A DNA stretch of 64,000 nucleotides. Origin: Stichopus chloronotus (lineage: Eukaryota; Echinodermata; Holothuroidea; Aspidochirotida; Stichopodidae). Both the position numbers and the translations under genes were made by a program. A model generated the notes under the pieces. The model saw only the letters and a list, made by a program, of their open reading frames with translations, was not told the origin of the DNA and searched no databases. Below are positions 45,501-54,031 of the stretch, one piece after another (within the stretch, counting starts at the first letter, position 1; every line of letters begins with the position of its first letter). The stretch lies in the NCBI GenBank assembly GCA_021234535.1, contig CM037843.1, positions 18,631,911-18,695,910 on the forward strand, written 5' to 3'.

Positions 45501-48238
45501 AACAAAGATTGGTACATTACTGTAACTTTGATACTGTGAGTGCAGCACACTATTGTGGCCAGCAGTTGGCTTAATTTTAAATCAAACAATAGTCCCCCCT
45601 CCCATTTAGCAATAAACATTTCTATCAAGTACTCATGAGCATGAGTAAAAAGAACCTTGAAAGCATTTTCTGTGTTAATTTACGTTGAAGGCTTCTGTAT
45701 GCTAATGGAACTCTGAAATGGAAGTATTTTAATACATTTTCTACAGTAGCTTGTGCAGTATTGTATGGTTTACCCTGGTTTACCTATAGATTTTGAACAC
45801 GAGAACACTTTCAGAACAATACCACAGAATGTGCATTTCAAAACAGTATGTACAGTAGTGAAAAATGACAGAGCAAAGATTCAACTTGTGCAGTACTGTA
45901 TGCTACAGGTATCTGTGGAGTTTTCTTTGTTCCATTCAATGACCCATAACCTGCAATAAAATAATGCCAAAATATTTTTGCTTGAAAACGGAAAGACAGA
46001 AATCAAACAGCAGCAGCACTGCATTTCTCCCAGAAAATCAACAGCCCCATTGCATTAATAAGTACTGTATGTACAGTAAAGGCAGGTGTACTGTGTGTAG
46101 TACACGAATGACCTTGAGGTGCAGTACCGTGGAAACACCAAATGTTAACAATAAAAGACAGTTTTGGCTGGGCACTTGAGGGGTATGACTAAAATTACCC
46201 AGACCTTCCTGACTTTTGGAACTTCCTTTAAGGTCTTTAACTTTGTGAGACCAAAGTGCACCCACCAGATACTGTATTACTGTATACATGTGGGAAAATG
46301 GCACTTATCTGATAGAAGCTGTTTGAACCACAGGGATCCCAAAATCAAATGTCACATGGATGCCTAAAATGAAATGCAATGTTTAGAGCTCTTTAACCTC
46401 TTTGTACAGTGTTTTTGATAACAAATTCTGAAAATATGGGCAGAAAATACCCTCAGAAGGTATTTTTAGCATTACATCTTTATTCTCTGGAAAGTTATAA
46501 GCTCCTAAAAATGAAAGAGATGATGACCATGCAATCTGGACATACCGTACTGTACAAAGAAGGGGGATTGGACCAATTCTCAATGGGCCATAACTCCTAA
46601 ACAGCTTGAAATTTTGAACTAACATTTTTTGTGTAGTCTATCTACTACTTGAACAGCACTAGAGAACTTTTTTCAGCAAAATCTGAGTACTGTAGGTACC
46701 CGACCAAGATTTTCTGAAATTTGTTGTTGAGTTGGCAGAGAATGACCCAATTACGAGTTTGCCTCATGCCGTTTACCAGTTTGTCCCCGAAGATCTAAAA
46801 GATCGCTTCCAAGTGAAAACCAGTTCGTCTCCTAACCTGATAGTAAGAAAAAAAAATGTGAAAAAAAGGTGGGAACGATTTCCTAGTCATCTGATCTTGT
46901 GTCATTAATGTTCTGTGTTAATTGTAGTGGTGTCTGGCAAGTGGTTTTACATTTCATGCTCTGGCTCTTGTGTTCATTGCTTGTCTACTGTATATTTGTT
47001 TTCTCATCTTTTATTTTTCCCTTAAATTTCAATTAAAAAGTTTACTTGATTGGTGAAATGGCAAATGTACTTAAGTCAGTTAGAATTAGTCAAAACAAGT
47101 ACCTTCAATCAACCTTCAATGTAATTCAACTAGCACGGACACAGAACACAACATCATCTTACTAAGGCCAGTTTTCTCCCTATTTTCCACAATTTACCTA
47201 CATTGTCACTGTAACAGTTTTGCTATCATTCATGAAAGATTTTTTGGCAATGCTACTGTGAAATTGTAGTTGACAACTAGTCACAATGGCATTTCATGTC
47301 AGTTAGATGAAGTCATTAAGGGGGAGAACTGGTACTGTGGTAGACTGGAGGGGGGTAAAAGAAACTCAGGTTCCACTTTGAGGCAAACTGGAAAGGGCAC
47401 AAAATGACCAGGGTGAACTGATTGGGACAACCTTGCAAGGAGGCAAAATGTCTGGTAACCTGACAAGTGGGCCAAGGGCAAAGACAAAGAGTTCATGATA
47501 ACAAACAGTGATACTGTACTAACATTCACTGATACAACTACAAGCCAAAGTGCATTCCATGTCAGGCCCACGCCGAAATTTTTTCCAAAAAAATAATAGA
47601 AAACATAAGGAAAATGCCAGCTCCACACCGAAGATCTTCAGTTCGGAGGGCACAAAATGCAGACTGGACTACAACTTACAAGTTGTATATTGCAATGTGC
47701 ATGTACATCCCTACAGTATATACTTTTACTAGTTGTTAGACCCAACGTTACAGCGGTGCAGGCCTTTTTACTGAGTAATTATACAACTGCAGCACTGACA
47801 GTAATGTACTGTAGCCTGCATAGAACCACAGGTGTCCTAGCGTTAGTACATACTATTCCCAGTATATACTGTACGTAGGGGATTGGGTATAATAGTGTAT
47901 AGGCCTATTTAACCTTGAAGTTAACGCTAGGACGACCTGTGTAGAGAACAGTCTTATTAGAAATGCTTTTCATAGGCAAAAAACATATATAATAATGAAG
48001 CAGGTTTACCTTCTTTCTCTACTTTCACTGAATTTTCCAACTTAGAGTTGGGAACGGGAGATTTCCTAAGCAAAATGGGGGAATCACTTTCCTTTCTTTT
48101 CTTTTTCTCGCTGTCGCGCTCCTTGGATCTGGACCGACGTCGTTTGTGCTTATGATGTTTTCTCTCCCTGTCACGATCCCTGTGTTTGTGCTTCTTCTCA
48201 TCTCGATCTTTTTCCTTGTGTTTCTTTGAGGAACCCAT
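18557..48238 (-). CDS. SART1: SART1 / Snu66 homologue, U4/U6.U5 tri-snRNP protein, complete, 17 exons
   Basis: Exons: 48010-48238, 43136-43196, 42304-42495, 41222-41330, 39023-39103, 34595-34691, 32760-32899, 31076-31222, 29185-29357, 28211-28332, 27572-27717, 23674-23809, 23320-23456, 21844-22025 (or 22022), 20076-20214, 19008-19097, 18557-18682. All phases join, giving about 768 residues (human about 800). The N-terminus is a KH/RD/RS-rich tail ([20 protein letters not shown]). Residues about 92-108 ([17 protein letters not shown]) are the HIND motif that binds the ubiquitin-like protein Hub1/UBL5. Then come YDEE- and FREG-type blocks, [14 protein letters not shown] (about 532-545), [24 protein letters not shown], and the conserved end [11 protein letters not shown]. 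The protein works in the nucleus, in tri-snRNP recruitment to the pre-spliceosome. Introns hold most of the repeats listed here. It is head to head with COX16. Confidence 0.97.
19152..19436 (+). other. Antisense ORF with a CCCH-like zinc-finger pattern inside SART1 intron 15
   Basis: A 94-codon open frame on plus, between SART1 exons 16 and 15. Residues of the form [12 protein letters not shown]...C..HH fit C-x8-C-x5-C-x3-H, the spacing of CCCH RNA-binding fingers, and the stretch is lysine-rich. There is no recognisable full domain beyond one finger, no clear splice context, and the base composition equals the surrounding intron. It could be a pseudogene fragment, an exon of a nested antisense gene, or chance. 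I do not assign a function. Confidence 0.2.
20729..20885 (+). repeat. Imperfect tandem repeat of about 50 bp, 3-4 units
   Basis: CAGGTTGAAGC/CAGGTTGAAAC followed by ACTG..AAACTGGCA recurs at about 20729, 20775, 20829 and 20876 (spacing 46-54 bp) in SART1 intron 14. Confidence 0.65.
21111..21480. mobile_element. MITE-like element with CAGGGTTC/GAACCCTAG ends
   Basis: About 370 bp that begin with CAGGGTTCCTGCATTTTC and end with CATGACCGCTGAACCCTAG. The first and last eight or so bases are inverted complements. The inside is a low-complexity mix of TTTCATGG, AATTTCCATGA and TTTCCAGGCCTTGGAAA, typical of short nonautonomous hAT-like elements. It lies in SART1 intron 14. A clean target-site duplication was not found. 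Confidence 0.5.
22018..22030 (-). promoter_or_regulatory. NAGNAG tandem splice acceptor of SART1 exon 14
   Basis: On minus the intron ends TGTAGGAG before GATGTCGG, so TAG and GAG acceptors lie three bases apart. Use of the upstream AG adds one in-frame Glu. Both choices keep the reading frame. Confidence 0.6.
23951..25166 (+). mobile_element. Composite tandem-core element B (Helentron-like/Pearl-HINE type), in SART1 intron 11
   Basis: The 5' end has a small hairpin AAAGCC-AAAA-GGCTTT and then the arm GATTCCTTGCC (23975-23985). The core is seven units of about 144 bp (about 24070-25080), followed by a CA microsatellite (about 25091-25114) and a terminal hairpin (25135-25161). The 3' arm of the hairpin, GGCAAGGAATC, is the exact complement of the 5' arm. 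An A-rich stretch follows. The layout is the same as in elements A and C, with a different arm sequence. No protein is encoded. Confidence 0.65.
24070..25080 (+). repeat. 144-bp tandem array rich in TGACCT half-sites
   Basis: TATGACATCAGTCA recurs near 24180, 24315, 24459, 24602, 24746, 24890 and 25037. Intact units read TTTTGACCTCTGGTGACCTC, then AAATGACCTTTGACCTCCAC and then CAATAGGGATCATCTAC. TGACCTTTGACCT (24537-24549 and 24970-24982) is the reverse of AGGTCAAAGGTCA, a perfect DR1 element; other units have one or more changes. The array is the core of composite element B. Confidence 0.9.
25612..26830 (-). mobile_element. 5'-truncated L1/Tx1-like LINE fragment with (CAA)n tail
   Basis: The minus frame 26406-25927 reads 159 residues that include [20 protein letters not shown] and a C-x2-C-x8-H-x4-C knuckle (CSFC...EHLFWEC). 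This is the zinc-binding C-terminus found after the reverse transcriptase of L1/Tx1-type LINEs. Upstream, 26830-26407 also reads LINE-like pieces ([29 protein letters not shown]) but with stops and shifts. The reverse transcriptase and endonuclease are missing. On plus the 3' end is TTTTTTTT(GTT)n at 25612-25646, so the tail is A/CAA-rich on minus. The left break lies beside a core-repeat remnant at about 26830. Same strand as SART1. The fragment is dead. Confidence 0.85.
26830..26905 (+). repeat. Single remnant of the TGACCT core repeat beside the LINE
   Basis: GAGATATATCGTGTTTACAA is followed by a TGACCCCTGTTGATCTC stretch and TGACCTTTGACTA. This is one core unit of the type found in element B, cut on its left by the LINE fragment. 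Confidence 0.6.
28800..29172 (+). repeat. (ATC)n trinucleotide repeat next to SART1 exon 9
   Basis: An interrupted CATCAT/ATTATCATC run of about 370 bp that ends roughly 12 bases short of the exon 9 donor side (exon edge 29185). If intron 9 were retained, the frame would run on into an Asp-rich stretch ([17 protein letters not shown]) before stopping. Confidence 0.9.
30062..30632 (-). mobile_element. MITE-like interspersed repeat, copy 2 (pair with 6793-7250)
   Basis: The reverse complement follows 6793-7250 block by block, with extra internal sequence. It ends near AAAGGGATTAA on the left and CCTTTAAC on the right, so both copies share TTAAAGG-type termini. It lies in SART1 intron 8. Two unlinked copies with the same borders indicate a mobile family. 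Confidence 0.65.
31223..34594. other. SART1 introns 6-7, no further gene seen
   Basis: Apart from exon 7 (32760-32899) I see only AT-rich sequence, short A-runs and a palindromic patch with CAGACCCGGGTGCC (about 33690-33705) and a loosely related CTGCCGGGTGCCTGAG (33959-33974). I can support no coding or RNA gene here. Confidence 0.4.
35155..35675. mobile_element. Fold-back element with long inverted arms
   Basis: 35155-35320 and the reverse complement of 35500-35675 align over about 165 bp. Shared phrases are GATATGTTGAA, GTGAAACTT, CCCATGTGTG, CAACTGT/CAACAGT, CAAGC(A/G)GGAGTGA and TCATCTCC. The spacer is about 180 bp. This is a fold-back or long-TIR MITE structure in SART1 intron 5. The two arms give similar antisense-pair peptides, which are not genes. 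Confidence 0.7.
36385..37668 (+). mobile_element. Composite tandem-core element C (Helentron-like/Pearl-HINE type), in SART1 intron 5
   Basis: The 5' end AACAAGAGCCCAAGGGCACT forms a small hairpin and is followed by the arm GGTTTCTTGC. A second, diverged 5' terminus (CAACAGCCTATGGGCACT, then GGTTCCCTGC) lies at about 36711, which suggests nesting or a duplicated end. Two core units of about 140 bp follow (about 37265-37550), with TGACCTTTGACCT at 37445-37457 and a one-base variant at 37300-37312. A CA microsatellite (37570-37622) and a hairpin (37639-37663) come next. The 3' arm GCAAGGAACC matches the 5' arm with one change. AAAAAG follows. Confidence 0.62.
39104..41221. other. SART1 intron 4, no gene seen
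   Basis: AT-rich intron with several short open frames in both directions, none with a family resemblance or consistent splice context. A T-run lies near 40215. Confidence 0.4.
42030..42066 (+). repeat. C-rich low-complexity tract
   Basis: An interrupted CCCCCTCCCCCC run in SART1 intron 3. A short (AGT)n run lies at about 42573-42588 in intron 2. Confidence 0.8.
43616..43975. mobile_element. MITE-like element with CAGGGTTTCCACA-type ends
   Basis: It starts CAGGGTTTCCACAATTGG and ends GGAACTGTGGGATCCTTG. The ends are imperfect inverted complements. The inside has TTTTTCATGACTTTTTAGGA and ATTCAAGACTTTCAAGAACC runs like those in the element at 21111. It is probably an older relative. Confidence 0.35.
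44046..44170 (+). mobile_element. Possible tRNA-related SINE fragment
   Basis: GGCTTAGCTGGTAATGCATC (44050-44069) resembles a tRNA A box and D arm. AGATCGAAATG about 40 bases later sits where a B box (GGTTCGANTCC) would be. No complete cloverleaf can be folded, so this is not a tRNA gene. The tail region after 44100 is unremarkable. Confidence 0.35.
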
Positions 48239-48491
48239 AGCGGTTTCAACGTTTTGATTCGGATTATTTCGAGATAAGTTGAACGACGATTGGTGGCAGG
48301 TTCTTTGCCCTCACTAAATTCCACAATGAAGAGACCTAAATGTACCTATTCCACGAACAGATTTTTGATCTTCCGCTCACATTACAACTGTTCAACATAC
48401 AGATATTGGAAAACGAATGCACGACGTACTAGAATTTGCGTTTTTATCATTCATGACTACTGCCCTCACCAAGATTGCGCAAACCTTCAAA
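48239..48491. promoter_or_regulatory. Putative bidirectional promoter between SART1 and COX16
   Basis: Only 253 bp separate the divergent start codons. The interval contains an inverted CCAAT (ATTGG, about 48289) and an ETS-like TTCCGCTC (about 48371). No TATA box is convincing. Both neighbours are housekeeping genes, for which shared head-to-head promoters are common. The transcription starts are unknown. Confidence 0.6.
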
Positions 48492-51400
48492 ATGGATGCT
48501 TCCATGAAAAGGTTGTGGCAATCAGCAAAACGAAGTTCATTCCTCAGATATGGTGTTCCAATGCTTGTAAGTGATGGTACTTGCTAAATATTCGATTGAA
48601 AAATGCTTATTGGTGATTTATTTTCTAAAATTGCATGAAGTTGTCGTTCTGTCACTTCCGAAATCACAATGTGTTTCAGTTGCCCTTAGTTTGGGTTGCT
48701 TTGGGATCTGTCCTTTTCTAGTTACACAACAGTACACTAGTGAATTTGGCCTAATTTGGCCAAACCTAGCAGCAGCTTATCAAACTTTGCCGTGGTTGTG
48801 CTGACCGGAGCAGCATGCTACAGTGCAGTGTACGTTACTGCAGCTTCCAATGTAGTGTATAAAAAGGTGGGCTCGCCGGCCATGTATCCAACTTCAGCTG
48901 TTGATTCATCTGCAAAATCCCACCCACCCACATTAAAATACTGTAACTAAACTAATGCTCACTACAAGCGTTCCTTTTTAGAGGGAGTTGCACTTTCTGT
49001 ATGGTGTCCCAGAATGGAAGCAAATTGTTGCAAGTGGCACATACAGTGTGGCACACATCATGGCTTCAGTTAATTGGCACAAGTCAACTATCGAAGTGAA
49101 CTGCCATCATAAATGGCACAGAGCATACCTTCTAAGTGACCTGCATTTAGCAGGTTTGACCCGAATTTGAACACCCAAACCCGCTGACCCACCACGCCCT
49201 TTGAAAAAGCCACACTTCACATCTCCGTTGTAGGCAAAGAGGAAAAAAGGAAAAAGATCAGCAGACCTACAGAACAGATTTTTTGGCGGTAACCTAGAGA
49301 AATTGTGTCGACTTACTTGCCCAAACAGTGCTACCATTTTGCGCGTAGACACTCCTAAACTTCACGACAAAAATTTCGAGGGGGACACCTGCACCCCTTA
49401 AACCCCTCCCCCAGGGGGCAGCGATTCACCATCCGACAGATTAGGTGTAGATCCGCATCTAGCCTCTTAGAACTTGGGAGAGCATGACAGAGCATATCAA
49501 ACTTTTGGACAAAATACCATTTAGAACCCCATAAATGGCACTTCCCAGCACCGATAACATTCCTATTTTCATGATATCAAGTGTTTACTGTTTTTCATAC
49601 ATGTACATACTTTTGCAGGTATGCATACCATGTCTCCTAGAATCGTATTGCATCTAGTGGAAGTTTACCATGCAAAGCATTGCAGATTGAAAAGGGATAA
49701 GCTTGTGCACTGACTTCATAAGCAACTTATCTTTTTAAATTTCATTATGCATTGAAGGCCTGAATGCTTTCTGCAATAAGGTGTGTGTAGTCTCTCCTGG
49801 ATCCTTACATTCTGGATTAATGGTCGTCAGATAACAGAAGTGTGCACACCTTTCTATTAATTTTCAATGTTTCACTTTGAAAAGGAGATTCAAATATTAT
49901 TCGATTGTGTCAAATTAATGGAGTTAAATTTGTTCCTTGTCAAATGACAGATGATGTACAGTGTTATGCACCATTGAATGTATGGAAAGCCAGCTTTATA
50001 ACTTGAGGCATGGCTCTTACAGTACATGCAAGGACTTGATCATCTTTCTTTAAATATCGTACAGCTTTGGATCATTTTATGTGAAATTTCACTAGACAGA
50101 TTATCATCCAATAATTCACTGGAAAAATGACAAGTTTAATAAAAACAACACTTTTAAAGGATAAAGGAGTCACAAAATTCCAATCTTTCCCATTTCTTGT
50201 ATGTCTGAAATAATACTGTGATTTTTTCCACTACTGTAGTCCTGTTAGGAAAGCTGAAAAGTAGCAGGAATCAAGTTTGTACATACTGTAGGCCAATAAA
50301 TGGTGCAGTACCTATAAGTGCATGCTGTACATTGTGGAGGATTATTTCAAACTGTTGTTAACCTTGCTATTTTGTGTGTCATGTTATTGATTGAATGATG
50401 GATGACAGAAAAAATGCAAATAAAGATGTACCTAAGGAGATGATATGTAGATGGAAAGAAAGTGCTGCTTTATGTTTCAATTAGATCTGAAATTTCTTGC
50501 TCAAATATTAAGCTTAGACAGGGTTCGATTACAATGCACAAACTATTTATTTGAGTTTGTGATTATGCTGAAATGGAATAGCCTAACAATTATACTTAAG
50601 AAACTGCAAGGATGGTACCTGTTTAGCTGGAAATTATTAACATCTCTGAACTAGCTGTCAACTTGGCTTCACACTCAGATTTTGTAATTGTAGTAACACT
50701 GTACTTAGACTATCCAGGTAGGACGACCACAGTGCTAAAAATCACTTGGTGAAAAATGGTGAGCAGAGTTTCCAATTAGAAAAGATAGGCTTCGGTCCGT
50801 TGAATAAGCAATGTGTCCAAATAAGCAATGGAGGTGATGTACTTGAGCCTTGTTGAAATATTATATCATGTTTGGTGACCACCTGTAATGCTAGTTGACT
50901 AAGTTAGGCTAACTTTGGGTGATGTTTATTGACAGTTGACTATGCAGCTATAACACAGAATATAAAGGTTACAGTATAAGGTGATAGTCAGATCAGTGGG
51001 TTTAAAAATCAGTTTTTCATAAATGGCCAGCAAAATATACAGAGTTCCAGAATATTCTACAGTAATGATGAGGATCATAACATTATTTGAGAGAGCATGT
51101 GACATCACTAGTAGTTTTCAATGCTTTTAAGCTTCCAATTGGTGCTCTTTTTGCACAGACTTATGCACAGAACATTATAGAATAGACGTGATATTCATAT
51201 TACAGTACTGTACCTTAGCAGTAAACATTTAATCCACATTATAAATTATCTACTTTATTTTATGCTAGATTTTGATAGTTGGTGGATCTTTTGGACTGAA
51301 AGAATTCAGAACTCTTCGGTATGAAATTATTGACAAGAGAAGAAAAGTGAGTGCAATGATATACAGTAATTGTTTGTTCTGGATAATGTATGCAGGGGTG

Positions 51401-54031
51401 GAGGCAGAGGTTAGTGGTAGCTGCAGCATGAGGTGCAAAAGTTATTGTCTTTTAGAATCCTATATTAGGCAATGTAATTGCCCATTCTACATTTGTTGGC
51501 TCTTGGCAGTGAATGTAAAAAGCGGGTCATGCACTTTCAGTCTTTTTCAGAACTACCTATCTGTATTCTTTTTGAGTATATCGAGTGGATTGCATTATTA
51601 CTCTTCCAGCACCATGTGCATACTCCTGTCACCATATATTCATGATCCTGTCACAATGTACATGATTCTGATCATTCTGTCACCATATTCATTTTCTGGA
51701 CAAAGTTTAATGCTTACATTTTAAGTAGCAGTACACATCAGTCGTGAAATTCACTCTCCTTCTCTCATTATTCTCAGAAATGTTATGATCCATGTTTCAC
51801 TTCAAAATGTGTTATACAAAGTTGTAAGTCTTTTTGACACTTTTGCATAGTATTTACTGTAGTATGGAACACTAATAGTTCCCATGTTCAATAAACATTT
51901 AGTGTGACTTCGTCAAGAGTGGATGAATTTATGTGGACTATGAGTTGCCACACTCTGCTACACTTTTACTGTAGGCCTCACAAGCTTGTTTATATTTGTA
52001 TGTTCATTCCATCGGGGAGTATTTACTATTCTGTTTTTCCATAATTTTTACACTTGGTCAAATTGTAATATTTGTTCATTATCACCACATTTAATGTCAG
52101 GTGGACCCCGAAACTGAAGCTGAACTCAATCCAAGACGAAAGAGTGATAAAGTCTCCATAGAAACAGAGTTTGAGGTAATTTGGTGTCTTTGCTGTGTGT
52201 CTCTGTTGTGTACCTATGTGTCTCTGTTTCATGGTGTGCTTATGTACTGAAATTGATCCCTAACTTCCCTAAGTAATAGCATCTTTACCATTGTAGCGGG
52301 TGGAGACTCAAATTACAAGGAAACAAGAATCAAACACTGCTGGTGTAACGCTGACGATATCTATTTTCTTTCTTATCGCCGTTGAACAACCAACTGGTAA
52401 AACTACAAGGAGAAAAACAAAGGAAAATTTATTACAATGCCACGTAAACACACACACACACCCACACTGGTACATGCACACCCTGAACAATACAGTTTAT
52501 TATGTACCCAACATCCACAAGCGAAACACACTGGACCAGTTCACAGGACATACCATGTTTGCATAAGAGCGCGTAGATCAAATTCGCACCAAACACTCAC
52601 AAATTATATTTATCAGCAACCTCGTCATCGAATGATATCTAGGATAAATGATGATGCATAATATACCTTAGTTGCCCCTTTGAGCTTTCACTGCTTGACT
52701 TCTGTGCCCGAAAGGCGATATCTCGCTTGTCAGTTCTGTGAACAAAGATACTATAATTATTTCTAAAAAGGTCACGCTGAATCTGAGAATCATACGAAAT
52801 CATTCCGTTCACGAACACCACGTGAATATGAGCTGCGGTATATGAAACTAACGAAAATTAAACAGGATCAAGTCATTTACTACGTTTCATTCATGAAATC
52901 CACTAGAAATACGTCATAGCTTAACTCATGAATAATCATCACCGTGAATCGAGCCCCCAACATGCCTACTTCGAAATGCACAAAATAAGAGAAAAACTTG
53001 TTTGGGCAGACGCTAAAAAACACCCCCTCTGGGCATCTGAATCATATATGGCGATCTAACATAGCTCAAACGAATCTTTATTTACTCATAATCATCCTAG
53101 GAAAGGTGTCTAAAGCCTGGGATGAAACAAAATCCCGAAATAATCACAAAATTACGTCAAATAATCAACGTCACCCATGGCCTACAGAGATCTCTGTTGC
53201 GAGGGCCTACTGGTAGCACATGTATACATTAGTCTAATGTAGGTGATAGACAACGTGCAAAGTTAGATAGAATTCGAACACCCAAATCTCACTAAATAAT
53301 TGACTTAATGCAAAAAGACTGTAAAATTAATCTGTTTTAACTCACCAAGCATCTATAATTTCTGAATTTCAATATTTGACAGTCAGAAACTGTCAGATTC
53401 AAGAAGATTCACGGTTGAATTCTCTGACCGGATCCCTTGTCGTGAGAAAACAGGTAGCCTCTAAAATAGAGGGCGCAGTCGCTGGTTTAAGTTGACTAAA
53501 TCTGCATTTACAACCATCTTTCTCCAAAGTCTTCAAGTGGATGAGAAAGTGGAAGTTGAGAAGAACTGCAGTTGAATGAAAAATTTATTTAAAGATGAGC
53601 TCATGCAATTGCTCTAAGGAAAATCATCAGTCAAACCATCACTGTAGGTGTTGATTGAACACTTGAGCTGACTTAAGTGATAGATTGTTTGTGTGGGCAG
53701 GGTGGTGGCCAGCCTAATTTGAGCGCCTACTAATTGCCTGAACTAGGAAATGTCCACTTATACAATGGTTGCATTCACATTGTCCTTGTTACAAGTGACT
53801 CACAAGTGATGTTGAAATGTCTCAAACAGAAATGACTGTGAAATAAAGTGCTTTATGTGTTTGCAAATTATGTTGCAACAGAAGCTTCAGAAGGAAGATA
53901 TAGACACCTGGCGTAACATCCGTGGCCCAAGACCGTGGGAAAATTCCAAGGAATTCCAGGAGATGCTTCGTCAACACAAAGAGGAAGATGAACAACGAGC
54001 GCGAATGGTGTGGAAAAAACCTGCATCATAA
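48492..54031 (+). CDS. COX16: COX16 cytochrome c oxidase assembly protein, complete, 4 exons
   Basis: Exons 48492-48566, 51269-51346, 52101-52175 and 53882-54031 are all phase 0 with GT/AG introns and encode 125 residues. The ATG at 48492 gives a short basic N-terminus and then YGVPML. The junction of exons 1 and 2 builds the single transmembrane segment (YGVPMLILIVGGSFGLKEF, residues 20-38). Exon 3 has the VDPETEAEL...KVSIETEFE block, and exon 4 has the family signature DTWRNIRGPRPWE. COX16 is an inner mitochondrial membrane protein that helps metallate and insert COX2/COX1 during complex IV assembly. The C-terminal tail after PRPWE is longer and more charged than in human (about 106 residues). 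A second Met at residue 5 could also start translation. Confidence 0.96.
48567..51268 (+). other. COX16 intron 1
   Basis: About 2.7 kb. It includes a CCCCTCCCCCAGGGGGCAGCG patch near 49405-49425, a likely repeat remnant, and AT-rich sequence with several short frames. No exon is supported. Confidence 0.5.

Larger units (their letters stand above)
43197..48009. other. SART1 intron 1, long and repeat-rich
   Basis: About 4.8 kb that hold a MITE-like element, a possible tRNA-type SINE, T-runs at about 45245-45270, a GT run (about 44709-44720), and many copies of the palindromic word family TACAGTACTGTA/GTACTGTAC (for example near 43555, 44618, 45441, 45890, 46065, 46545, 47801, 47865). No exon is supported. 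Confidence 0.5.
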
